64,000 nt of DNA, taken from assembly GCF_900099835.1 (NCBI RefSeq), contig NZ_FNKP01000004.1, positions 372,001-436,000 of the forward strand. Direction: 5' to 3'. The first letter of the stretch is position 1. Each line of letters begins with the position of its first letter. Positions 9,034 to 16,839 of this stretch are shown here, piece by piece. A program made the translations under genes and the position numbers. The stretch is from Paraburkholderia fungorum (GTDB lineage: Bacteria > Pseudomonadota > Gammaproteobacteria > Burkholderiales > Burkholderiaceae). Under the pieces are notes generated by a model that saw only the letters and a list, made by a program, of their open reading frames with translations, was not told where the DNA came from and did no database searches.

Positions 9034-10917
9034 TCAGGCGGCAACAGCGTCCTTGCGCGCCAACATAGTAACGAGTGTCGCATCGCTGGACTTCACCAGT
9101 TCCGCGCGCACCTGCCTAATGGCGTGTTCTTGCCGCTCGAAGAACTCACGCGCGCTCTGCATCGTGGGATGGCGATGCAAAGCCTCAAGGAACGTCGCGA
9201 GGACTGACTTAAGATAAAACTCCAGATTTGCACAGAGGAGTGTCGCGTCAACCATTCGCTGTGCGCTATGCACAATGTCACATCGCGCACGGTAGATCCG
9301 TTGCACATGCCAGCGCAGGCGGCGCTCGTGATTGGCAAGCGCTGCTGCGAGCTTGGCCTTGTCCGTCAATATTCCAAAAAGGCGTCTCAGATGAACGAGG
9401 ACGAACGGACGGTCTGCGCATGCAGCCTCGATGGCAGCGCGCTGCGCCTGGTCCTGCAAAAATGCGTAGAAAGCTGCAAGACCCAGACTTTTCAATTCTA
9501 CGGGCGTCCCGGCCGCGTCAGTGAGTTCGATCTTCAACTGGTCCACAAGCAGGACGCGCAGGGCCAACAGCAGTTTCGGCAGGTAGGATAGGGTGACCGT
9601 TGGTGCCAGCGAGTGCTCGACGCCTGCCCCGATCCCGTCCGACGCTCCTCCGCTGCCCTTGACCAAATATTCAATCGCGGTCCACCAGTTAATCAGCTTG
9701 TTTTCGAAGTTGGAGGTCTCCGCGCCGATCCGGTACAGGCGAAACGCCGAGTAGATTCGGTCCTTCGTATCGGCACTAAGGGTACCGCTGCCAACCAGTT
9801 CCTGAAGCCGTCGCATAAAGATGCCGAGTTGCTCTTCGCCTAACGAAGAATCCGGATTCGGGACGGTGCCTGGCAACGGCAACAGGATATGTTTGCCCGG
9901 CTTCTCGACCAGAAAGCTGTCGGCGAGTTGGAGGTTCTTGCGCTCATAGTCGTAACGGACCACATCTAGAACCGCCGCGATGCGATCGCTTGCAATTGAG
10001 CCAGCGATCCGTCCGTCCTGCGCTTCAACCACCATTGTGGCGAACAGCCGTCCGCCGACTGCCCGGGCATAGCGTTGAACATAGCCGCTTGACCGCGCGC
10101 CTAAGTCCGGCGGATTCACGCTAAACGCGATCGAGCCGACCTGCTCGGGAAAGCTTGTAGGCTTGCTCACGTTGCTGATCGCAAATGTGACGCGATACGG
10201 TTTTGGTTCTGCCGTGAGCCGTTGGAAAACCTCGGCCAAGGCCACGTCGAACGCATAGGGTTTGCCAGAGGCACCAGCATCCACCGGCAGCAGCAGCGAC
10301 CGGTAAAGCGTAAAAAGGGACGCAAAACTCCAGCCTTGGTTGACGAGGGTGCTCAACAGCGTGGACAGTACCGCCTCTATTTTGACCAGATGCGGCTCGA
10401 CCTCATCAAAGTTGCTTCCCTCGTCGACGACAGAAAGCTCGCGAGAGAGCCAGGCGATGCATCTGGCAACGAAGTGCCGCTCCAACGCGTCAAGCAGTTC
10501 GCGCCCAAAAGCGTCGATCAGCGACCGGTGTTTCATCAGGGACGCGCCGGCCGCCTTCGCGGCATCGGCGGCCTTTGAACCTTCGTCCGCCGGCTTCGAC
10601 TGTTTGCCACCGAGCGCATCGTCGAGCAACGCACACAATTGCGCCGCGACCGGATTGAAAACCGGATCGCCCAGAATGGTTTGGTCCGCGAGGATCTCTC
10701 GCGCTTCGAGGGCAACCCGGCCGATGTCCGGCTCCTTCGCATGCTCGACGTCGAACATTTTCAGCAACTCGCGAACGATGTTCACCGGATTCATAGCGCG
10801 AACACGGAAGGCGTCAAGGGAGGCTTCGTGCACTAGATTGAACCAGCAATCGCAGAAGAACCGCTGGCGAGGCGTCAGTAAGGCCTCTACGTTGTCGATC
10901 CGACGGTCGGTGCGCAT
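9034..10917 (-). CDS. Large protein with C-terminal HEPN domain (R-x4-H), candidate defence RNase
   Basis: 627 residues. The last 200 or so look like an ApeA-type HEPN domain: NKLINWWTAIEYLVKG, then RIYRARCDIVHSAQ with R545-x4-H550, the catalytic signature of HEPN ribonucleases, then a helix with LLCANLEFYLKSVL. The N-terminal 430 residues have no recognised domain; a low-complexity KAADAAKAAGA stretch near residue 115 looks like a linker. Proteins of this plan are known as single-gene abortive-infection effectors. The gene converges on the PIN-like gene, with 98 bases between the stops. It has no obvious partner on its strand, so it may act alone. The role is inferred from the domain and the neighbourhood. 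Confidence 0.75.
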   Translation of the reverse strand: MRTDRRIDNVEALLTPRQRFFCDCWFNLVHEASLDAFRVRAMNPVNIVRELLKMFDVEHAKEPDIGRVALEAREILADQTILGDPVFNPVAAQLCALLDDALGGKQSKPADEGSKAADAAKAAGASLMKHRSLIDAFGRELLDALERHFVARCIAWLSRELSVVDEGSNFDEVEPHLVKIEAVLSTLLSTLVNQGWSFASLFTLYRSLLLPVDAGASGKPYAFDVALAEVFQRLTAEPKPYRVTFAISNVSKPTSFPEQVGSIAFSVNPPDLGARSSGYVQRYARAVGGRLFATMVVEAQDGRIAGSIASDRIAAVLDVVRYDYERKNLQLADSFLVEKPGKHILLPLPGTVPNPDSSLGEEQLGIFMRRLQELVGSGTLSADTKDRIYSAFRLYRIGAETSNFENKLINWWTAIEYLVKGSGGASDGIGAGVEHSLAPTVTLSYLPKLLLALRVLLVDQLKIELTDAAGTPVELKSLGLAAFYAFLQDQAQRAAIEAACADRPFVLVHLRRLFGILTDKAKLAAALANHERRLRWHVQRIYRARCDIVHSAQRMVDATLLCANLEFYLKSVLATFLEALHRHPTMQSAREFFERQEHAIRQVRAELVKSSDATLVTMLARKDAVAA

Positions 10918-11590
10918 CGGTTGCCCAGTTGGTGAGAAAGTTGTATTCTACTGATTCAGCCAGTGAAACTTTCTTGGCGTCAGAAAAATGGGGTTAGGGC
11001 TTGCTGGTCTGGACGTCGTTCCGCAGCATTCTCCGCCCCGCCTTCACCACGGCCCGCCTTATGCGGGCCGTTTTTTTGCCCCTTGAAAGTCTGATAATTC
11101 TTACTATTAGACTTGCATTTGGGCGGTCGAGCACATTCCTGGCAAAGTGGGTGGCGATGTGACCCGTTGTCGGTCAGTGTCGTTAGCGCATTCTGGTAAC
11201 TTGATTACGGCGGGTCCCCCAAATGCAAAGGCCGCGCATGGTCTGATGAGGAGCGTCTCATGAGCGTTCTGGATGTCGCGGACGCTTCGTTGCCAGATGG
11301 GCGCTCGGTATCTCTTACCCTGTCGGCGCGCGGCTGCCAGTTTGAAGGTGCGATCGCACTGCACCGCGCCGAAAGAATATCTCCGGCTACCCGCGGATGC
11401 CGACGCAGCGCGGACTTTTGTGGATGGCCGAGAGCGGATCGTTGCCTTAGCTCAAAGAACGTGGCTGGCGAGTCAGGATACGGTGGTACGACGGGACACC
11501 CACGCTTTTGTCGTCCGGTGATCCGGGCTACGTTCAAGTCCAGACGACGAGACCGCAGCCGACCCAGCGTCGTCGGGGATCAACTACACC
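10918..11590. other. Intergenic interval with a terminator but no clear gene
   Basis: Frames on the + strand across 11260-11682 exist but show no motif and overlap the RES toxin relic antisense. Apart from the hairpin at 11051 I see no structure. It separates the defence-like stretch from the toxin-antitoxin loci. Confidence 0.4.
11051..11078 (+). terminator. Rho-independent terminator
   Basis: Perfect 7-base stem GGCCCGC / GCGGGCC around a CTTAT loop, followed by G and seven T. The orientation is for a + strand transcript, yet no + strand gene ends nearby. It may belong to an RNA or a gene that has been lost. Confidence 0.75.
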
Positions 11591-12102
11591 CTATGTCCAT
11601 GACGATTGATCCCTGGGAAGCGAACTTTGGGGATCGTGGACGTCAATCCGGTCCGCAGGGGTCAGGTCGTCGACATACATGACTAGGTTGACCCCTTCGG
11701 CGGACAGGCGAGACCGGAACAGGCTGCCTTTTGCCCCAGCGGTGACGACTTCATCAGCGATGATCCAGCTTGGCGGTTCGATGCGCTGGTTAAACCAACA
11801 GCCGCGCCACTCGCAATAGAACTCTTCCCACACGGGCGACCAGACGCCGCCCTGAAAGCCACCTGTGAAATCAACGACCGGATCGGCAGTAACTCGGTAG
11901 CTGACGAGCGTCCCGGGTGGCATCAATGGGGAAATCTGCTCGTATTCCGATACCGCAGTCTGGACGTCCAGGGCTAGGTAGAGCGCGTTCAGTCCGATGC
12001 GGTTGACGCGACCGCCGCGCCGGCGCCGCTGGTCGGCGCTACAGCCCACTTGGGCACGTGCATACGGTACGCCGTGAGGCCGGACAGGTTAGTGAGAATC
12101 AT
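11591..12102 (-). pseudogene. RES-domain toxin of a RES/Xre toxin-antitoxin pair, frameshifted
   Basis: RES toxins degrade or modify NAD+. The natural start is the ATG at 12102, overlapping the antitoxin stop as ATGA. That frame reads MILTNLSGLTAYRMHVPKWA then VAPTSGAGAA, a normal RES N-terminus, but runs into a TGA after about 38 codons. The family continues in another frame from about 12020 with GGRVNRIGLNALYLALDVQTA, SYRVTADPVVDFTGG, WIIADEVV, GVNLVMYVDD and the normal C-terminal end LPRDQSSW. A small deletion between GAGAA and GGR explains this; one or a few residues of the usual A-x-H/Q-GG segment are missing too. The toxin is therefore probably dead unless expression involves frameshifting. 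A sequencing error at this GC-rich spot cannot be ruled out from the sequence. Confidence 0.85.
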
Positions 12103-12506
12103 CCCGCTGCGCCCGCCTCGAGCGACGACACGTAACGAAGCAGGTCGTCCGTCCGGCCATCGGATACCAGCTGTTCGGCCGTCTGGTAATCGAATACCGG
12201 CAGAGGCTCGTTTCTATACCAGAACAAAGCCTGACCGACATCGCCCGAGATATCGGTGGCTGCCCGGATGACCCGGAGTGCGTCGCGCAGGAACCGCTGG
12301 ACGCTTTCCGAGCCGGGCTGGCGGCTCAGGGTATTTCGATGCACGTGCGCCTGCTCGGCGAGTGTCTGCAGATCGATGTGGAGCACCTCGCCGAAGCGGC
12401 GCGCTGACAGGATCGGCGCGGGGTTGTCGGGATCGCGCAGTGAGGCCATGAACTGGTCAAAGCTGGCGCGCGTCGTTGCGCCGGCGTGAGTGGAATCCGG
12501 GCTCAT
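12099..12506 (-). CDS. Xre/MbcA/ParS-type antitoxin (DUF2384)
   Basis: The antitoxin of the RES/Xre pair, 135 residues from the ATG at 12506, chosen because GGAG lies 9 bases upstream; a GTG at 12524 is a poorer choice. The N-terminal half carries an HTH-like segment (RFGEVLHIDLQTLAEQAHVH). The C-terminal half has the DUF2384 toxin-binding signature ALFWYRNEPLPVFDYQTAEQLV followed by GRTDDLLRYVSSLEAGAAG. It binds the toxin and represses its own operon. The frame is intact although the toxin behind it is broken. Repeated sites just upstream of the start fit autoregulation. Confidence 0.88.
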   Translation of the reverse strand: MSPDSTHAGATTRASFDQFMASLRDPDNPAPILSARRFGEVLHIDLQTLAEQAHVHRNTLSRQPGSESVQRFLRDALRVIRAATDISGDVGQALFWYRNEPLPVFDYQTAEQLVSDGRTDDLLRYVSSLEAGAAG

Positions 12507-12520
12507 AAGCAATACTCCAT

Positions 12521-12555
12521 GCACAAAATATGCACAAGAATAGCACAGAGTATGC
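12521..12555. promoter_or_regulatory. Paired operator-like sites upstream of the Xre antitoxin
   Basis: Two copies of GCACARARTATGC (12521-12533 and 12543-12555) spaced 22 bases start to start, about two helical turns. Each is a short inverted repeat around GCA...TGC. They lie directly upstream of the antitoxin start, where autoregulatory operators of Xre antitoxins are expected. Confidence 0.55.
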
Positions 12556-12769
12556 TACAAAAAAGCAGCATGTCGGCCAGCGCAACTCAGGCTAGCTCAG
12601 CTGCTGAACGCAAGATAGGTCCGAAACAAATCCGATAAAACGCTCCGACCCTATTTTGTTGATAACTTTAATTATGTCAAATACGATCTTATTTAATCAG
12701 ACGGCAGGATTGCCATCGAACCGTTAATGGTTTAAATTCAGTCTTGATGAACCTCCCGTGGAGCGGACA

Positions 12770-13054
12770 ATGCATCTCGCCGATCACATCAAGCCCATCA
12801 GTTACCTCAAAAGCGAAGCCGCTCAAATCGTCAAGGATCTGACTGATTCCGGCGAGCCGCTCATCATCACGCAGAATGGTGAGGCAAAGCTCGTCGTCCA
12901 GGACGTGCGATCGTACGAAGCGACACAGCAGACACTCGCGATGCTGAAATTGCTGGCGATCGGCCAGAAGCAGATCGAGCGCGGAGATCACGTCGATGGT
13001 GACGATTTCTTTGCGGAACTCGATGACCTCGACCGCCGGGAGCAACTGCGCTGA
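12770..13054 (+). CDS. Phd/YefM-family antitoxin
   Basis: About 94 residues from the ATG at 12770, which has GGAG 8 bases upstream; a GTG at 12758 is less likely. MHLADHIKPISYLKSEAAQI is the DNA-binding N-terminus of Phd/YefM antitoxins. LIITQNGEAKLVVQDVRSYE and TLAMLKLLAIGQKQIERGD complete the family pattern. The acidic C-terminus FFAELDDLD binds the toxin. The stop overlaps the start of the toxin gene (TGATG), giving coupled translation. This pair appears intact, unlike the RES/Xre locus beside it. Confidence 0.9.
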   Translation: MHLADHIKPISYLKSEAAQIVKDLTDSGEPLIITQNGEAKLVVQDVRSYEATQQTLAMLKLLAIGQKQIERGDHVDGDDFFAELDDLDRREQLR

Positions 13055-13392
13055 TGGTGGAACCGCTGATGAAATACCGTATCCTCCCGACCGCGCGAAT
13101 TGGCATCGACGAACTCAGAAGCTATGTCGTCCGGACTTTCGGATGGGAAACATGGCGGCAAACGTCGACGCAACTGCAGGAAACGATCGCACATATTCGC
13201 CAGTTCCCCGCTAGTGGTCACACGCCTGACGAACTTGAGGGCCTGTTCGAGGACAGTTTCCGGCAGGTCCTGTCCGGCAAAAACCGGATCATTTATCAAG
13301 TCCGTGAAGATACCGTTTTTATCCATCTCGTCGTTGACGTCCGGCGTGACCTACCCTCCCTCCTCCATCGAGTCCTGCTTCGCTTGATGTGA
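13054..13392 (+). CDS. ParE/RelE-family toxin
   Basis: 112 residues (107 if it starts at the internal Met in MKYRILPTARI). The pattern ARIGIDELRSYVVRTFGWETW, IAHIRQFPASGHTPDEL, RQVLSGKNRIIYQV and VFIHLVVDVRRDL is that of ParE/RelE toxins, which inhibit gyrase (ParE) or cleave mRNA on the ribosome (RelE). The GKNRIIYQV strand and the VVDVRRDL end are well preserved. Which target applies cannot be told from the sequence. It directly follows its Phd-type antitoxin. Confidence 0.9.
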   Translation: MVEPLMKYRILPTARIGIDELRSYVVRTFGWETWRQTSTQLQETIAHIRQFPASGHTPDELEGLFEDSFRQVLSGKNRIIYQVREDTVFIHLVVDVRRDLPSLLHRVLLRLM

Positions 13393-13673
13393 CAGATCAG
13401 ACGAGCAGTCCTGTGCTTCCCTCACTGAAGTTCAGCAGTCGACCCTGAAGCGCTGTATGTCAAAGTGATCAACTTTTTCGTGCTTGCTCCCATTGTCCTG
13501 ACTGGTCTTCTGCGGTTGCTTCCCATAATCATTTGGCATCGCTGGTGAGCCACGGCTGAAACGCTTAACAGATATTTCGCGGCGGTTGGGTCTTTAGCTG
13601 GTGTTCCATCAAGTTTCCCCTGCCGCCGTCACGCAAACGCAGGGTCAAGAAGGATCAGTCCCACGTCGTTATA

Positions 13674-13700
13674 GGGGTAATCGTCCTTTTCGTGCTAAAG
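13674..13700 (+). repeat. Possible Tn3-type terminal inverted repeat
   Basis: The stretch begins GGGGTAATCG and ends CGTGCTAAAG, like the GGGGT...CGCTAAG pattern of Tn3-family ends. It lies about 120 bases before a Tn3-type transposase relic in the right orientation. The opposite end was not found, so the call is tentative. Confidence 0.3.
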
Positions 13701-13814
13701 CTGGCGGTTCGTCCGCAAAGCCTTTATCTATACCGCTGCGATCGGCTCTAACTGTTGTCTGAAGGTCTCAAAAGCGCTTGCGATAACATACCCGCCCGCA
13801 ACTGTGGATCGCGC

Positions 13815-14425
13815 GACTTTGATGGGAGGCAGGAAATTCCAGGTCTGGAATTTCGCTATGTGGGACAGCGTCGCCCGCCAATCCAATTGTCGGAATTCGA
13901 CGTGTAGCGCTACTTCGCGGTGACTGACAGCGACATTGCCGCCGTCAACAAGCATTTTCGGCGTGATCGCCGTGCCGGCGTCGCGATCCAGTTGCTCTTT
14001 CTGCGGGCGAGTGGCCACACTCTTGATCATGTCGGCACACTGCCACGCCAACTGTTGCACTATATCGGTGAGCGGCTCGGCCTGCCCACCCCGACGATCG
14101 CCCCCCTCTCCCCACGCTCTATCAACGCTATAAGACACTCTACGAGCATCAGGCGTGGACCTGCTAATACCTTTGAAGTGCGGATGCGACAGGACGCCGC
14201 CGAATGGCTCACGCTCGACGAACTCCTCCAGCACGCCCATTGCGGGCTTTATGAACGTCGCGATCTGATACCCGCCGAACGAAAGCCGGTCGATCTGGTC
14301 GGACGTTGAACGTGGCTTGCTCGCACTTATCGAGGCCACGGTCACAGAAACGCAGTTGATGCACACCGATGCGGTCCTATCTGCCCAGCACGATATCCAA
14401 CTGATCCTTGAACTCAACACCTGAT
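13815..14425 (+). pseudogene. Tn3-family transposase N-terminal relic (DUF4158 region)
   Basis: Only the N-terminal domain of a Tn3-family transposase can be read, and it is broken in several frames. The clearest part is RYFAVTDSDIAAVNKHFRRD, then GVAIQLLFLRASGHTLDHVG and LLHYIGERLG (from 13920). Then LYQRYKTLYEHQAWTC appears in another frame near 14114 before a stop. DAAEWLTLDELLQHAHC is back in the first frame near 14190, and DVERGLLALIEATVTETQLM in yet another frame near 14300. The catalytic DDE part is absent. This is a dead remnant, butting against the lipoprotein gene on the other strand. Confidence 0.75.
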
Positions 14426-14475
14426 GTTTGCCCGGGACAAAAGCGCGCACCCATATGGATGCGCGCCCGCTCAGC

Positions 14476-15753
14476 TCATTGCTTGTTGCACAGACCCATC
14501 ACAAAGAAGCCGGATCCGTTTGGCTCGTCGAGCCAGTACATCGTCGAGCTGTTCACCGGCAGCAGTACGGTGGTTTCTTTTCCTGCCTTCAGCTGGAATT
14601 GCGCCGCAATCAGACCGTCAATGCCTTGCGCAACCACCGGATCGGCACCGGACAACGCAGCCGCATCAAGGTCGAAGGCCGCGTTGTAATACAACGGTGA
14701 TTGCGATTGACCATCCGCGCTCAGCATCAAGGCACCGCTGATGGTGGTCTGGATCACATCGGTCTTGCCGGTCAGCACATTGGCGGGCGTCGTATCAGGT
14801 TCGGTACAGACCCAACTGCCGTCGTAGTCGCCGCTATTCAACGTGCGAGTGCTGGTCAGCACCCACGAACCCGTGCGCGGATTACCTTCGGGTGCAGTGC
14901 CGAAGCGATCAATCAACAGCGTCGTGTTGCCGCCCTGGCGCGTGGTGAACACACGGCCGACCTGCTGACCGCCGACCGTCATGTCAAACGCGCCAGGATA
15001 GCTGGTCTGGTCGGGGTCGGCGGAGAAAGTTGCAGTGTCGGTGAGCGTCGCCCCGGTCGACGTATCGATGTCCGTGCACGTATCCGAATAGACCTTGCCG
15101 AAGCAGAAGCGCGCACTGCCGTCCGCATTGATGCGAACCTGGCCCGCTTCCGGCGCCTGCGAGTCGACCGGCACACCCTGGCTGCTGTAGTCGCCGGTCA
15201 ACCCGACCATGCTGTATGTGCCCGCGAGTTGTGCGAGGTCAGGCACGCCGTTGTTGGTCAGCGCAAGTTGGCCCTGCAGCAGCCCCCCGCCGCCCAGCAG
15301 GTTGGGCACATTCGACAGCGCGCCGCTCAGCAGGCCCGCTCCGCTGCTGTCCTTCACGAGCGTAAGCGACAGACCCAACGCCGCGGCCTGCGCGGCTGAC
15401 AGTGTCGAACCCGTGCCGGCCGTCAGGCCCGACACTGTAATCTGGTTGGTGCTGCTGATCTGATAGGAGCCCGTCACCTGCCCGGCCAGACCGAACTGCG
15501 ACTTGACGAAGCTGAGCGTCAATTTCCCTGCCACGGGTTGGTCAAGATCGACGCGAATCGTATCGCCGAAGCCCACCATGCCGACATAGCTAGATCCGGA
15601 GGTGAGCGGCGTCACGGTGCCGGCGCTCTGAGCGGTTGAGGTTTGCGTCGACGGCGAGCCGGAACCATTGCCGGCGCCCCCGCCGCATGCGGACAACAAG
15701 ATCGATGCGCCGACGCAGAAGGTGAGAATTGTCAGATTGGTCTTTTTCATCAT
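14476..15753 (-). CDS. Large hypothetical lipoprotein
   Basis: 425 residues. The start MMKKTNLTILTFCVGASILL runs into the lipobox LLSACGGG, so it should be exported, lipidated and membrane-attached. A low-complexity Gly/Ser/Thr linker follows, then a beta-rich body with many Gly, Thr and Asp. No catalytic motif or known domain was recognised. Cys pairs in CFGKVYSDTC and at the extreme C-terminus (GLCNKQ) suggest disulphides outside the cytoplasm. Similar large lipoproteins of unknown role are frequent in Burkholderiaceae. Confidence 0.82.
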   Translation of the reverse strand: MMKKTNLTILTFCVGASILLSACGGGAGNGSGSPSTQTSTAQSAGTVTPLTSGSSYVGMVGFGDTIRVDLDQPVAGKLTLSFVKSQFGLAGQVTGSYQISSTNQITVSGLTAGTGSTLSAAQAAALGLSLTLVKDSSGAGLLSGALSNVPNLLGGGGLLQGQLALTNNGVPDLAQLAGTYSMVGLTGDYSSQGVPVDSQAPEAGQVRINADGSARFCFGKVYSDTCTDIDTSTGATLTDTATFSADPDQTSYPGAFDMTVGGQQVGRVFTTRQGGNTTLLIDRFGTAPEGNPRTGSWVLTSTRTLNSGDYDGSWVCTEPDTTPANVLTGKTDVIQTTISGALMLSADGQSQSPLYYNAAFDLDAAALSGADPVVAQGIDGLIAAQFQLKAGKETTVLLPVNSSTMYWLDEPNGSGFFVMGLCNKQ

Positions 15754-15843
15754 GTTTTATGTTGAATCAAAGTTTATGTGATCGAATCAGAGAGCCATTG
15801 CGCTGGTCGACAGGTATCCACGAGTTGATGCCGCGCTGTGGCT

Positions 15844-16182
15844 TCATTGCCCCGACGTGCGGCAATAGTTTTGAAACCCCCTTTGCAATCGGGGATGCGC
15901 TTTCACGACGTCAAGACACAAGTCGGGGAATTGCTTTAGAAACGGAATCAAAGGCGTGTTGTCGCGCGGAAAATGAGTGTCATCGGTGGGGCAATCGATT
16001 GTGACTTTGTTCGCATCCGCGGAAATCTCGATTCGCGGCCACGCGAGGCAGATAAAGCAGCCTTCCACAAAAACATTGGTATCGGAATGAAATGCCTGAG
16101 GAACAGCGTCCAGCATGAATTGCAGCGCCATGGATTCCATAGTTCTTGAATAACCGGTACTTGCTATGCGTAGACCGTGCAT
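15844..16182 (-). CDS. Small hypothetical protein downstream of a shared promoter motif
   Basis: Up to 112 residues; a second ATG at 16140 (MESMALQFMLDAVPQ) would give 98. No family recognised. The body has a plausible folded-protein composition: DTNVFVEGCFICLAWPRIEI, VTIDCPTDDTHFPRDNTP, FLKQFPDLCLDVVKAHP. I accept it as a gene mainly because the promoter-like motif at 16226-16253 points at it with a short leader, as it does at the lipoprotein gene at 31 kb. Neither start has a strong ribosome binding site. Confidence 0.48.
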   Translation of the reverse strand: MHGLRIASTGYSRTMESMALQFMLDAVPQAFHSDTNVFVEGCFICLAWPRIEISADANKVTIDCPTDDTHFPRDNTPLIPFLKQFPDLCLDVVKAHPRLQRGFQNYCRTSGQ

Positions 16183-16225
16183 GAATGGCGCGGCCGGATC
16201 GACGCATCTAAGCGTCTTACTGAGG

Positions 16226-16253
16226 TATTCGTGGATGAAGCCAATTTGTTCGC
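16226..16253 (-). promoter_or_regulatory. ECF-type promoter motif, copy A
   Basis: On the minus strand it reads GCGAACAAAT-N12-CGAATA followed by CCTCA. The same two blocks with the same 12-base spacing occur at 22026-22053 (+) and 31146-31173 (-). It lies 44 bases upstream of the 16182 start. The layout resembles the -35 and -10 of an ECF sigma factor promoter. Confidence 0.6.
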
Positions 16254-16456
16254 CACCGGTCCGAAAATATTTTTGTCATCCGGTCGCCGTGGAGAAGACG
16301 ACACGGACCCGTCATCCGCTTCGATATAGCAATGTTACCTTTTAAGGCGCATTGAAACTCAATACGCCCTGTATGTCAACAGGTAGTGATGCGACTATTA
16401 AGGTAGTGTGCATACCAGCGCCAGCAATCACGCAATCACCAGCAGGACAGTGGAAT

Positions 16457-16801
16457 ATGAATCGAAACGAAGAACAGGCGTTGGCCGAAGCAGTCGGCCG
16501 TGTGATCGCGCGCAAGCGCGTCGAGGCAGGGTTGACGCAGGAACAGGTGGCGGAGCAACTATCGCTCGGACGGGAAGCGGTTGCGCGAGTCGAACGCGGC
16601 ACGGCCGTGCCGACGGTCGTGCGTCTGGTGGAATTGGCGGAGCTGTTTGGCTGTCGCGTGGAGGAACTGCTGGCCGGCGCGTCGACCCGCGAAGACGATC
16701 AGGCCGCAGCGATCGCGCGCAGCCTGCGTGGCGTAGCATTGAAGGATCGGCAGATGCTGGTCGACTGGGTCGAGACGTTCGCACAGCGTCTACGCAAATA
16801 G
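16457..16801 (+). CDS. XRE-family transcriptional regulator
   Basis: 114 residues from the ATG at 16457, which has AGGACAG upstream. The HTH is plain: VIARKRVEAGLTQEQVAEQL, SLGREAVARVERGTAVPTVV, RLVELAELFGCRVEELL. A short C-terminal helical part (DQAAAIARSLRGVALKDRQM) follows with no sensor domain. It is a single-domain repressor of the kind that often controls one neighbouring operon. It stands alone between the small protein gene and the end of the caspase gene, so its target is not evident. Confidence 0.88.
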   Translation: MNRNEEQALAEAVGRVIARKRVEAGLTQEQVAEQLSLGREAVARVERGTAVPTVVRLVELAELFGCRVEELLAGASTREDDQAAAIARSLRGVALKDRQMLVDWVETFAQRLRK

Positions 16802-16827
16802 AGCGAGGCGCATAGGGCCTCGCTCTA
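16799..16827. terminator. Hairpin between convergent genes, probable bidirectional terminator
   Basis: Perfect 11-base arms TAGAGCGAGGC and GCCTCGCTCTA around a 7-base loop. The left arm includes the stop codon of the XRE gene and the caspase gene ends 13 bases beyond on the other strand. No T tract follows, so termination may be weak or Rho-assisted. Confidence 0.5.
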
Positions 16828-16839
16828 CCTCATGTCACT

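Noticed and set aside
10960..11060. Sequence ending CGCCTTCACCAC considered as a tRNA or tmRNA 3' end and attachment site
   Set aside because: I could not fold a cloverleaf or find the T-loop consensus, and no integrase gene lies nearby.
11260..11682. + strand open frame of 140 codons
   Set aside because: Arg-rich, no motif, and its second part is antisense to the RES toxin remnant.
13728..14450. Long minus-strand open frame of about 240 codons
   Set aside because: It is antisense to the Tn3 transposase relic, whose family motifs are readable on the + strand; the minus frame has no motif.
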